Below, piece after piece: positions 21,152 through 32,600 of a stretch of DNA of 64,000 bases. Source of the stretch: Raphanus sativus (taxonomy: Eukaryota; Streptophyta; Magnoliopsida; Brassicales; Brassicaceae). The stretch covers positions 31,457,407 through 31,521,406 of the forward strand of contig NC_079515.1 in NCBI RefSeq assembly GCF_000801105.2. The letters run 5' to 3'. The first letter of the stretch is position 1; every line of letters begins with the position of its first letter. The notes under the pieces were generated by a model. That model had not been told where the DNA came from, did no database searches, and was given only the letters and a program-made list of their open reading frames with translations. Made by a program: the position numbers and the translations under genes.

Positions 21152-22414
21152 ATGCTCGGAGCTAAGTCGTTTCTAGGCCTTTCAATCGCGTCCCCCAAAG
21201 GGATATCCGACAGCAATTCATTGAGTACTAACTCGAGATCTGTTGGTGTTCTTCGTGCTTGTGTTTCCATGGAAGGATCTCAACCGATGACTCATAGCAA
21301 AAATGGATCTCTCCCTGAGCTCAAATCGGTCAACGGTCACACAGGTATATATATAAAGATTCTTTTCATACATTTTAATTTTGATCCCCAGAAAAAAAAA
21401 TGATTAATTATTGTCATTTTGTATTAATTAGGACAAAAACAAGGACCATTGTCTACGGTCGGAAACTCGACGAACATAAAGTGGCATGAATGTCCTGTTG
21501 AGAAAGTTGATAGACAGAGATTGCTTGACCAGAAAGGATGTGTGATTTGGGTCACTGGTCTTAGCGGTTCAGGTTCGTGTTCAATAGCTTTAGTTTTAGG
21601 GGTCCTACTCCTATGTTGAAATATCTAAAACATTATTTGTATTTGTATTTTGTAGGGAAGAGCACTTTAGCTTGTGCTTTGAACCAGAAACTGTTCCAAA
21701 AGGGGAAGCTTTGTTATATTCTCGACGGAGATAATGTAAGGCACGGCTTAAACCGTGATCTCAGCTTTAAAGCCGAAGATCGTGCTGAGAACATTCGTAG
21801 AGTCGGTGAAGTTGCTAAGCTTTTTGCTGATGCTGGAATCATATGCATTGCAAGTTTGATTTCTCCTTACAGAAGAGACAGGGACGCTTGTCGAACTTTG
21901 CTTCCCGAGGGAGATTTTGTTGAGGTATATAATTTGAGAGAACATGGGGGTTTGTTTTGGTAATCTCTCTAGTAAGATTGGTGTTTGATTATTGTATAGG
22001 TGTTCATGAATGTGTCGCTTGAAGTTTGTGAGGCTAGGGATCCAAAGGGTCTCTACAAGCTTGCACGTGCTGGAAAGATTAAAGGTATTTCTTGCGCAGT
22101 GTTTGTATTTTCTGTGACTTGTTTTTATTTTTGTCTCATTGAGATCCCGAAATGATGTTGTCGTTTGAAATGTTTCCACAGGTTTTACCGGGATTGATGA
22201 CCCTTACGAGCCACCATTGAACTGCGAGGTAATAATATTTATACAGAACATCACTTTGGTTATTGAACTAGATCCTGAGCTTTTCGTGCGTTACCTTATG
22301 TTCTTGTTTTATGTGAAGATTTCTCTAGGAGAAGAGGGAACGGGAACTTCTCCAATCGAAATGGCTGAAACAGTCGTTGCATACTTAGAACACAAGGGTT
22401 ACCTTAAGGCATAG
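21152..22414 (+). CDS. APK1: Adenylyl-sulfate (APS) kinase, chloroplast
   Basis: Phosphorylates adenosine 5'-phosphosulfate to PAPS, the sulfate donor for glucosinolates and other sulfated compounds. Six exons: 21152-21344, 21432-21572, 21656-21924, 22000-22084, 22182-22228, 22319-22414; 831 nt, 276 aa. Residues 1-40 ([17 protein letters not shown]...) are Ser-rich without acidic excess, a plastid transit peptide. The P-loop GLSGSGKST is at about 107-115, followed by [26 protein letters not shown], and [22 protein letters not shown] in the lid region. Cys85 (WHEC) and Cys118 (LACAL) correspond to the redox-regulatory pair described for Arabidopsis APK1. The downstream Met40 would remove the transit peptide, so the first ATG is preferred. 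It follows the VSR gene as in Arabidopsis. Confidence 0.97.
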
Positions 22415-22787
22415 AATACTATTACTGTGGGTTACCTTCAACCGCACATATTTGTTGTTCCATGGTTTTAGTTTCTATTACACAAGCCAAGAGTACAAAA
22501 TTGATAAAGTTAATGGCTGTTAATTATGGAATCACAAGTTTAAAAGAATAAATAAAATCTCTCAATTTTTCTTGTCCATTACGTATTTTGAATCTTCATG
22601 TAATGGCTCTGCATATAACACAAATGCAGAGCTAATTAGCCTACCCAACATATATATATATTTATCCTTCAATATACTTGTGTATACACTAATGAAATTT
22701 AAAAAAAAATCATATCTCCTCTCCAGTGCCGTAGAAAACTTGCTCATAATCTCACGGCTGATAAAGATAAAATGACTTCTTGTATAA
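22415..22787. other. APK1 3' region
   Basis: 3' UTR of APK1 and AT-rich spacer. No gene is supported. Confidence 0.5.
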
Positions 22788-22873
22788 ACAATACTCCTTG
22801 AATACTTTGAATCCAACTTGCCAAATTGAGACAATACTCGTTGAATACTTTGAATCCAACTTGCCAAATTGAG
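22788..22873. repeat. 43-bp tandem duplication
   Basis: Two 43-bp units starting ACAATACTC(C/G)TTGAATAC follow each other, with a third partial unit from 22874. They differ at one base. They lie at the edge of the RNase H fragment below. Confidence 0.85.
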
Positions 22874-22889
22874 ACAGTACTCCCTGAAG

Positions 22890-23110
22890 ATCTCCTCGAT
22901 CCCTTTCGAAACAGACTACTTAGATCTAGTGGATATGACTATGAATCCGATGTATTGACCAACTTTTGCATAGAAGATTGATGCTTTCCGGAGTCTACAA
23001 GATAACTTTGAAAACATGAGCATGGTTCATATCTCCCGGAATAAAAATGGCCGAGCAGACTCATTATAGCGAAAGAGCTAGGACCAGAAAAATTATTTTC
23101 ATCCACATCG
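22890..23110 (+). pseudogene. C-terminal RNase H fragment of a LINE-type element
   Basis: The plus strand reads FETDYLDLVDMTMNPMYWPT, then after a stop IDAFRSLQDNF, then ENMSMVHISRNKNGRADSL, and decays through further stops. These match the C-terminal half of plant RVT_3 RNase H domains (FETD, then VHIPR-KN-RAD-LA). No upstream RT part is present. It is dead. Confidence 0.7.
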
Positions 23111-24300
23111 ATTAGACATCTCGTCTATTGTATTATCTACTTAACCTATGTTTGAATTGTATAGTTTACATTCACTGTCCAAAATTCAATCAACAATTCT
23201 TTTTCTGCAAATCTTACAATTGTTGTAATTGATTTTTACTTGAAAGGCCCATTTTCTATGTTTTATATAATCATGTGTAAATTTAAATTGGATCGAGATA
23301 TAATATTTCAAATTCTACAAAATAGTAAGAAATAACTTTATTAAACATATGTGTATTAAACTTGGAATTATAGAAAACTAATATGTTAAATAATCTTAAT
23401 ATAAATATAGTTTTATAAGTTTATTGAATCTTAATAATATAAAGAATAATGCATGCGTTTAATTTCCAAATTTAAAATATCATTAATAAATTTAAGAATG
23501 TAATGTATGTAAACTATAGAAATTTGGAATCTTTATTTTTAAAAGGTATTTCTGGATATATTTTTGGGAGTATATTTTTTATATTTATTGTATCAAAATT
23601 GCGAAAGTATATTAGTATTCGTTAATAACTGCTGACAAAATAAATTATGTATAAAACATAAAAAAAGTTGTTTAAAATATTTTAAATTGGTTATCATTTT
23701 CAAAAATAAAAATAATCAAAAATATTTTAACATTTAAGTTTAAAATTTAGTATTTAGGAACATAAATGCTTTACAAATTATTCAATATTTACAAATGATT
23801 TAGGAGAGTTAATTTAATATTTTATCACAAATTAAAGGTATATGTTTTTGAATTTCGTTACAGTTCCACCGAATTATTGTAGTAACTTATCAATAATTTA
23901 CAAGTAACTTATAAATAGTTTAGAAATAATATAAGAAGAAACGTAATTCATAAATCGGCAAATATTCATTTAAAAAGAATATATAAATCTAAAATTTAAC
24001 TACCAGTACAAATTAAGTTGAGTACTAAACGCGAAAATACTAATCCATCTCTCTGCTCTCCTCTCGTTCGATCCTCAATTTCTCAGTCTCGATTCTCTAA
24101 AATCTCGTATGAGTTTAATTTTTGTGAGAATTATTAATCGTTTCGTCGAGAGAGCTTGCTTACCTCGAATTTCGAATCATCTCCATGATCTGATTCCGCA
24201 ATGCGCACTTGCTCCATTCATTAAGCTTTTTTTTTTCAAGATCGCAGCTGAACGCTCTATCTCAGAGCTCTGGCTGCTTAACCCATCTTGATCTTTCGCA
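23111..24300. other. AT-rich spacer and promoter of the ZFPL1-like gene
   Basis: About 900 bp of very AT-rich DNA without recognisable repeats, then a CT-rich leader at 24040-24300 that is probably the 5' UTR of the next gene. Confidence 0.5.
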
Positions 24301-26574
24301 ATGGTGGTCTGCAAATGCCGAAAGGTATAATTTCATTGGATGATTGATATTTTGGATTTTGAGTTAATTTACTGGGAAAATAGATTCCGATTTTTTAATT
24401 TCTGTTGGTTTTTTTTTTTTTTGTTACAGGCTACGAAGCTATATTGCTTTGTTCACAAGGTCCCTGTTTGTGGGGAATGCATTTGCTTCCCTGACCATCA
24501 AACTTGTGTCGTATGTTTCATCAACATCATACATATATTTTATAGTCTTCGTTCCTGATTTGTATAATTAAAATGTTCATACTGCTGAAATGCGATTTTT
24601 AATATAAGGGTTGTAATCAATTAGGTGCGGACTTATTCGGAATGGGTGATAGATGGAGAGTATGACCAGCCTAAATGTTGTCAATGCCAAGCAGCCTTTG
24701 ATGAGGGCGGAGGTCATCAACTCACTCGTTTGGGTTGCTTGCGTATGTTTATCTCACTCTCTTACCATTATTTATTTTATAAAGATTTTTTATTTCTGAA
24801 TTTTCTACTATAAAATAAAATGGAAATCATCTCTACCCTTTTTTATTTGGATCAGATGCTATACATACAAGTTGCTTGGTTTCCCTTATCAAGAGCTTTC
24901 CTCCTCATACTTCACCTGTTGGTTATCTTTGCCCAACATGTAGCACTCCTGTAAGCCCTATTGATTTCTAGTATACATATATATAACTTGTACAAGTAAG
25001 GAAAATTAGAGTATTTTTGACATCTTTCTATGCTCTCTTTAGTCATTTCTATTAGTTTTTTTTATGACTTTGAGCTGTTTCCTTTAGTTCTAGTGTGTAA
25101 TTGTGCACCCTATGATGTAATGTACTGGATGTAGCTGTCTAGGTTATTTTTTGGTTCTTAGGGTTTGAGATAAATGCCATTCCTTCTTTATTTACTTGAA
25201 TTTGTTTTGGGTTTAGCCTGGTTTTATCTTTGTATCTTGCTTCGAAATGTTGTTCGTGCTTGGGAGAGTGCCGTATTATAGTTCTCATATGGTCTTCAAA
25301 ATGCAGATATGGCCTCCCAAGATGGTGAAAGATGCAGGATCTCGGCTTCATGCACAGTTGAGAGAAGCGATTATGCAGGTCAGTCTTTTATAGTAGCTCA
25401 ATTTCTGTTGCGGATTATCCAACTTTTTCTTCTTGAAAGAATTTAAAACCTTAAAGCTATCACCTCTTCAAGTGTTGCCCTCACTTAGGACATCTCTCGG
25501 TGAGATCATATAATATCCCCACTAAATGTGCTAGTAACGTATCGTCACATCGTTTGTGTTGACTAGTGAATACTATAACAAAGACTGAAAGGATTACTGG
25601 TTTAATTAGATTTTTATGTTTCTGTTCTCTATATGGCAGACTGGTCATGAAAAGAATCTATTTGGGAACCATCCAGTTTCTCGATCCACCGAATCTCGAG
25701 GCCCACCTCCTGCATTTGCTTCAGATGCATTGATTAATGTATCATCATCTTCTCATACACAAGAAGGGAGGAATCTTCCTGATGGTTATCCAGTAGCTGA
25801 AATGGGGGAATATTCTAAATCTGCGGTTTCAGAGATACTTGAAATAGATGCTCCCTCTTCTGCTCCCTCTTCTGCTGGGAATTACAGGAAAACCTCAAGC
25901 CCTGGAGTAAGACATTCTTCCACAAACTAGTTGCAGTGTCATGTTTTGCCTCTATGACTTGTCACAATTGCTCTGTCCATTGATGTTGTGTATAGCATGT
26001 TGCTGCTGCACGGAAAGGTGTACCCGCTGTGGACAGACAGAACTCCGAGACTCTATATTATGCAGACGACGAAGACGGGAACAAGAAAAAGTACTCAAGA
26101 CGAGGTGGTGGAAAAAACATTATCTCTCTTACCTCTCTTGTCTGAAATTTTGCTTTTATTAAGTGAGAATGATTTTTTTGTTTGTTTCATGTAAAGGTCC
26201 ACTTCGTCACAAGTTTCTGCGGGCTTTACTACCATTCTGGTCAAGTGCGCTACCTACTCTACCCGTGACTGCACCACCTCGTAAAGATGCAACAAAGGGA
26301 GAAGATGGTTCAGAAGGACGTGTAAGACATCGATCATCGAGGATGGATGTAAGGAAAATACTCCTTTTCATAGCAATCATGTGAGACAATTGTTTAATTG
26401 TTTTTTTTTTAAATAGCTTTTGATATGTTTAAAATGTTTGGTGTAGAATCGGTTAGTATATTTAACTCAACTGAGTGACTGATGTGCAGAGCGTGTATGG
26501 CAACAATGGGGATGTTATACTACAGACTTGCACAACGGGTAATTGGTCAAGAAAACCCTGACGAGGAGCAGTAG
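24301..26574 (+). CDS. ZFPL1-like RING/B-box zinc-finger membrane protein
   Basis: Homologue of zinc finger protein-like 1, a cis-Golgi protein with an N-terminal B-box-like and RING-like zinc region and a C-terminal membrane anchor. Nine exons: 24301-24324, 24430-24510, 24625-24742, 24856-24950, 25307-25378, 25640-25906, 25996-26104, 26197-26380, 26490-26574; 1035 nt, 344 aa. The start MVVCKCRKATKLYCFVHK is typical. The B-box-like part has CGECICFPDHQTC. The RING-like part has CCQCQAAF, then HAIHTSC and YLCPTC. A Ser-rich linker follows, then LRHKFLRALLPFW, and the hydrophobic anchor ILLFIAI-ACMATMGMLYY near the C-terminus. The last intron position was set so that this helix stays in frame. 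It probably corresponds to Arabidopsis At2g14835. Confidence 0.93.
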
Positions 26575-27603
26575 TGAGGTAATATCGTCTCGGACAGGGA
26601 CGACTAGAAAATGTTTTGGTACTAGTTGAATTCGAGAATTGTCGGATGCGGCTCTTTGTGACAGTCTTGGTTTTTTTTTTTTTTTTTTCTCGCGGGTCAA
26701 AGTATATTTGATTGTCACCTGTTTGTTTCCTGTGTCGATTGGCATGTTTTAGTATGTAGCTGTGTTTGGTATAGAGGAAACTTTATAGAATAATGATTTT
26801 TGTAGAATAAATAAAAACCAAAAATTTATAATAATAATGTTTTTAATAAGTAACTAAGCAAGCATCAAACCAAACGCTATATTTTAGAAAGAGTGCTAGA
26901 ATCATATACTAGTAAAATTAAAATCTGAAATTTTAAATAATCATACAAATCTAATTCCTACTATCATCCCCCAAGTTTTGTATTTAAGTCAGTACTGTAA
27001 ATCACTTTTAACAGTTCGCTTTAGAAAGAAAAAGAAGAATGTACAAGGAATGGAATTCGCACGTGTGTAAGATGGTATTGCAAGTGGAAAAGAGTCAACG
27101 AGGTTCGGTTCTCTCTGATTTCTCTCGGGCACTGACTCTCCGAACTTATTAAAAAACCTTGGTTTGGTCTCTATTTCACGCACGTACGAACGAACAGACA
27201 AACAAAACACAAAGCGAACTCTCGATAAAAAAAAAAGAACAACAATTCCTTTAGGGCACAAAGAGAAAGCACCTCTTCAACAACAACAACAACAACAAAA
27301 AGAAAAGAAGAAGCAAAATTTCGCGGCTAAATCAATCGCTTCTACTGGTTCGTACTCAACTCCAATTCTCCTTCAATCTGGTTTCATCTCTCTCTTCCCA
27401 ATTTTGATTGATTCGATACTAGTTCTTATCCTCTCCTCTCGTTTTCGTGAACTCTCTCAACTCGATTTCTTGACGAATTAGCTAATAAGAATCTGTAATT
27501 TTTGATTTTGGAAAATCAGGTGTACAACAACAAAATTGAGAAGAAAAAATCGGGGTTGGTTTCTAAGGCTGGATTTCGAAATCTAGGTTTTAAGTTTCGG
27601 AAG
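26575..27603. other. Intergenic and 5' UTR of the ADA1-like gene
   Basis: No gene is supported. A long A-rich/CT-rich leader at about 27150-27603, including a (CAA)n run near 27280, looks like 5' UTR. A leader intron ending at the CAG before 27520 is possible. Confidence 0.5.
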
Positions 27604-28425
27604 ATGGGGTCAGAATCAGATCAATGTTCTTCTTCACGATTGAACACTCTCGAGATCAAATCCCTAATCTACCAGAAACTAGGGCACTCGAGAGCGAACA
27701 CTTACTTGGACCACCTCGGAAAATTCCTCACCTCGAGGATAACCAAGTCCGAGCTCGACAAGACCATCTGCAGAGAACTCGTCCCTCTTCACAACCGTCT
27801 CCTACGTTCCATCCTCAAGAACGCAGCCGCCGCCAAATCTCCTCCGACGAGATACAACCTCAAGAGATCTGCTGCGTTCCCTCCGTCGTCGTCGCCGCGA
27901 AAATGCAGGTCGAAGAAGTTTAGAGACAGGCCGAGTCCTCTCGGTCCGCTAGGGAAGCCTCAGAGCATCACCACGACGACGAACGATGAGACGTCGATGT
28001 CGAAGCTGCAGAGAGTTCCGATGGAAGAAGGAGAAGAGGTTGAACAAAGCGTAGCACAGAGCAGGAGCCCGTTGACCGCGCCGCTCGGTGTTTCGATTAC
28101 CACTAGAGTTAGAAGAAGGTCGAGCGGTGAGAGTTGTTGTCGGAACAGCGGCGAGTTACCTGATACGACGACGTTGAGGAGTGTGTTGGAGAGGAGGATG
28201 GAGAAGGAAGGGGTGAAGTTATCGGTGGGCTCTGCTGATGTTTTGAATAAGGGGTTGGATGCGTTTATTGCGAGGCTGATAAAGCCTTGTTTGAGTTTGG
28301 TCCGACGAGAGAGAGCGTCGATGTTGGATCTTCGCGCTGCTGTGGAGTTGAATCCACGCGTTCTTGGAGAGGATTGGCCTATACATCTTGAGAAAATATA
28401 TTGTCGTGCTTCGTCCGAGGAGTAG
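27604..28425 (+). CDS. SAGA-complex adaptor ADA1/HFI1-like protein
   Basis: Plant homologue of transcriptional adapter 1 (yeast Hfi1/Ada1), a structural subunit of the SAGA histone acetyltransferase coactivator. Single coding exon, 273 aa. The N-terminal block LEIKSLIYQKLGHSRANTYL with LGKFLTSRITKSELDK matches the SAGA-Tad1 domain start. A basic, Ser/Pro-rich middle contains SPRKCRSKKF. The C-terminal block DVLNKGLDAFIARLIKPCL is the conserved helix near the histone-fold region. The frame is open upstream to 27502, but the first ATG in good context is at 27604, after the basic leader-encoded stretch. It probably corresponds to At2g14850. Confidence 0.92.
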   Translation: MGSESDQCSSSRLNTLEIKSLIYQKLGHSRANTYLDHLGKFLTSRITKSELDKTICRELVPLHNRLLRSILKNAAAAKSPPTRYNLKRSAAFPPSSSPRKCRSKKFRDRPSPLGPLGKPQSITTTTNDETSMSKLQRVPMEEGEEVEQSVAQSRSPLTAPLGVSITTRVRRRSSGESCCRNSGELPDTTTLRSVLERRMEKEGVKLSVGSADVLNKGLDAFIARLIKPCLSLVRRERASMLDLRAAVELNPRVLGEDWPIHLEKIYCRASSEE

Positions 28426-28795
28426 AGTTGTCAAGAAACCGTTTATATAGCGATTTTGGAACATTTTGATTCTTTTCCTGGAATATGGATGGAGTTTGCC
28501 ATTAGAGTCTTGTTGAAGAAGCTTTGAAGGGGGAAACAAAAGAGGCTTCAGGCTGTACAAGTTTGTGATCGTTAAATATATAGTTTTAAACACCATTTGT
28601 TTAGAAGACATCTTTTACTTCTGTAGCTTTCTTACTTCGCATGTCTTCTCGTAATGTAACAAATTTTCCATTAGAGCAAAAGAAATTTTTTAACATCTGA
28701 GTTCTCTAATAATACTCTACAGACTGTATTATTAGCAGGAAGTCAAAGTATCATTGAAGCAGAACTTTATTCAGACAAACAAGAGGAAACCAAAC

Positions 28796-28840
28796 TCACT
28801 GCTTTCTGAAAACATTAAACATGTCGATATAGTCAGCTCT
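28796..28840 (-). pseudogene. Orphan terminal exon of an unknown gene
   Basis: On the minus strand, CTTTCCAG is followed by a 15-codon frame RADYIDMFNVFRKQ and a stop, then a 3'-UTR-like stretch with AATAAA (about 28766). It looks like the last exon of a gene, but no upstream exon is visible to its right (28841-29470). It may be a relic or a chance match. Confidence 0.3.
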
Positions 28841-29472
28841 CTGGAAAGCCAAACAGATCAAAACAGTGTAACAGATAAAAAAAAAAATGTTTTTGGATAG
28901 GACGGTTTTTTCATCTGTTAATTACAGTTTTTCTGGATCACGGTTTAAATAATGTTCCGAATCTATATTTTTCTTCAAAATACAATAATAATTGATAAAA
29001 TGGAAAACAACCATTTTGTAATTAACTAAGTATTAAATTATTAATGGAGAAATTAGGCATTGAAAGATCCCTGTTTTGATATCGCTGATCTATTTTAAAT
29101 AGACTATTTATTCATGGATTCTTGAAACTTGACCATCTCTCTCAATCTTTCTCTCTCGGCCGTTCTCCACAGTTGTACCACTGTCACGGTTCGTATCTAT
29201 CTTTTCTCTAGCCTTACTCTCATATATATGCTTTGGTCGTACATGCTAGTCGTATCGTTTTTGCTCCTCTAGTTTTCTATATGTTAGCGTCTCTTCAATC
29301 TTTATAATTGTGGGAACTCGATGTTATTGTTTATCATGAGGAAACATTATCTCTGATTTTCATGCACTTCTGGTTCACGATAGTTTAGTTTATGAAGAAG
29401 AATATTCATAGAAACACTTCAGTTGCTTGACAAACACTTTTTGTTTAAAGGTACTTAAAAACTTTTATATCG
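28841..29472. other. Promoter region of the F-box gene
   Basis: AT-rich, with a CT-rich leader near 29130-29170. No other gene is recognised. Confidence 0.4.
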
Positions 29473-29510
29473 ATGGATACCAAAAAGTTGGACACTGGCT
29501 CGAGAGATGC

Positions 29511-29661
29511 TAAAATAATATGAAAGCGTGTCTTGTATTGACATTCATAGCAACATATATATACATCGTATTGTTTCCTTCTACCGTGAAGATATGGAAG
29601 TTTAACATTAACACAATATGGAAGTTTAACATTATCGCTAAGTGTCTTCCTTATCTCTATA
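29511..29661 (-). repeat. 3' LTR of the copia element
   Basis: 151 bp, identical by eye to the LTR at 34298-34448. It lies after the polypurine tract on the minus strand. Confidence 0.95.
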
Positions 29662-29668
29662 CCCCCCC

Positions 29669-32600
29669 TCAAGTGGGCGATGAAACTTCTTGAATCCCCA
29701 ACTTGGACAGTAGATAGTTGAACGTAGTAGACGGGAGTGATTTAGTGAGTAGATCGGCTGGTTGCTCTTTCGTAGATATGTGCTCCATCGTAATAAGCTT
29801 GTTTTGAACAGCATCCCGAACTTGATGACAATCATTTTCTATGTGTTTCGTACGCTCGTGAAACACAGGATTTTTGGCAATGTAAATAGCAGATTGACTA
29901 TCACAAAACAGCTTCATAGGTTCGTTGTGTTGGACACCAAACGAGGTGAGGATCCGTTTGATCCATTTTAACTCACGTAATGTATAGGCCATCGCGCGGT
30001 ACTCAGCTTCTGCAGATGATGCAGAGACCGTGTTCTGTTTCTTTGTCTTCCACGACACCGGTGATGAACCCAACAGAACAATATATGAGCTTAAGGAGCG
30101 ACGAGTCAGAGGACACGAGCTCCAATCAGCATCACAGAATGCAGTAACACGCAAGCTGGAGTCGGATCGCAGCATGACTCCTTGAGATGGACAACCCTTA
30201 AGGTAACGTATAACGCGTTGAGCTGCGTCCCAATGATCTTGCTGTGGTGCTTTCATGAACTGGGACAGAATATGAACGGCATAGCATAGTTCTGGTCGTG
30301 TGAACGTGAGGTAGATCAATCTGCCCACAAGACGTCTATATGGCGCTGGGTCTGCAATGAGTTCACTCTTTGACAGAGCAAGCTTGTGATTGAGTTCAAT
30401 GGGAACTGCAGATGGTTTACACGCGAGAAGGCCAGCCTCAGCAACGATGTCAAGAGCGTATTTTCGTTGAGAGATGAAAAAACCTTCTTTGTTGCGAGCA
30501 ACCTCAATGCCTAGAAAGTATTTTAATTTGCCCATGTCCTTCATCTTGAAGCACGTACACAGATAATTCTTGAATTTCTGAAGAGTAGAAAGATCATTGC
30601 AAGCGATAATAAAATCGTCTACATAGATGAGAATGTGAAGGCTGACTTTACCCCGGATGTAAGAAAAGTGAGAGTAATCCGGTTTACTTTGGATGAAGCC
30701 ATATTCTTTCAATGCATCACTGAGTTTAGAGAACCAGCAACGAGGAGATTGTTTAAGACCGTAGATAGATTTCCGTAGGCGAGCAACCTTGGTAGGATCA
30801 GAACCTTGAAATCCTTGAGGAAGTTTCATGTAGACTTCTTCTTGCAAATCGCCATGTAAAAAGGCATTAGAAACATCCATTTGATGTACCTCCCATTGTT
30901 TAGCTGCAGCTGTTTCGAGAAGAACACGAATGGTAGATGGTTTGGCAACGGGTGCGAAGGTGTCTGTGTAATCGAGACCTTCTCTTTGACGATTGCCGTG
31001 TGCGACTAGACGAGACTTGCGACAAAGTATCTTGCCATTGGAGAGGTATTTTGTTTTGTAGAGCCATGAGCTGCCAATTAGTTTCTTTCCTGGAGGAAGT
31101 GTAGTGACATCCCAGGTCCCATTCTCGACATGAGCATCATGCTCCGTAACCATGGAATCGCGCCATATCTCATCCTGTACGGCCTCAGCATAGTTCTTGG
31201 GATCAGCAGTAGTAGTAATAGCTGCAAGAAAAGCTTTGTGGCCAGGAGAATATGCATCATCAGCGATGTAGTTTGAGATGGGATAAAGTGTGTTACCTGA
31301 GACCGAAGTAGAGGAACCAAGAGAAGAGTCGGGAGGAGATAGAGGAGTGTGTATATTTTTCTGAGCCGCATTGGTGACATAGTTCTTTAACAGAACTGAA
31401 GGCTGACGTTGGTGATGACCACGCCCCAAGAGCTCAGGGAGACCAGGTGAAGGAGGTTCATTGGTGCTCGCAGTTTGATCAGATGTAGGAGATGACGGTG
31501 AGGGATTGATAGGGCTCTCGGTTTGATCAGATGTCGGGGATGTTGGTATTTCGGTAGAGGTGGAAGGAGTAGGATCAGTTGTTAGGGGTTCGGGAGTAAG
31601 TGTTTGGACAGTAGAATCAGTAGAAGTTGTTTCAGTAGGAGAAGTAGGTAGAGGTAAAGCAGGCTGAGCTGCGTCTATTATTGGGTTGTTGCTCGGTGTG
31701 GGTAAGTCAGGCTGAGCTGTTTCTGAGACTGTAGGAGGTAGAGACCAATCATCAGGCGAGCTAATATCAACTGGTACTGACAATGGTGATGGAAGAGATT
31801 TTGGTGATTGATGTTTATGTGGTCCCGGGAACTGATCTTCGAAAAATACAACATCGCGACTGGTAAAGAACTCATTATTCTCTATGTCATAGACATTCCA
31901 AGCTTTCTTTCCGTGAGGATAGCCAACGAATAAGCATCTACGACTTCTAGGAGCAAACTTGTCATGATTTTTAGGGCGCTTTTGTGCGAAGCATAGGCAT
32001 CCAAAGACCCTAAGAGCGTCATATCTTGGAGCAGAGCCATGTAGCATCTCATACGGGGATTTTCCTCCTAATATTCTTGATGGTGTTCGATTGATTAGAT
32101 GAGCGGCTGTTAGTATACTCTGTCCCCAAAATGTGACCGGGAGGTTGGCTTGAAAGAGGCAAGCACGAGCCACGTTAAGAATATGGCGATGTTTCCGTTC
32201 GACTCGTGCGTTTTGCTGTGGTGTGTCTACGGACGAAGTCTGATGCAAGATACCTTCTTTACGAAGGAATGGTTTGAGTTTCAAAAACTCAGTTCCATTG
32301 TCCGTACGGACGGTTTTGACGGGAAATCCAAATTGACGAACTGCCATTGCGCAAAAATTTTGTAGTAGTATAGGAACTTCTGATTTTTCGAGCATAAGAT
32401 GTAACCAGACAGCTCGAGAGTAATCGTCAACAATGGTGAGAAAATAAACTGCTCCACAAGAGGATGGAGTACGGTAGGGACCCCACACATCACAATGAAC
32501 TAGTGCAAACGGTTCAATAGCTTTATTAATACTCTCATGAAAAACTTCACGTGTCTGTTTAGAAAGAAAACAAACATCACACGACTTGGTGTGATTAAAA

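Noticed and set aside
21269..21271. Downstream Met (MEGSQP) as the start of APS kinase
   Set aside because: It would remove the transit-peptide-like N-terminus that matches plastid APK1 proteins.
27502..27603. N-terminal extension of the ADA1-like protein
   Set aside because: The upstream frame is open by chance through A-rich leader DNA and lies next to a possible leader-intron acceptor; family proteins begin near MGSESDQ.
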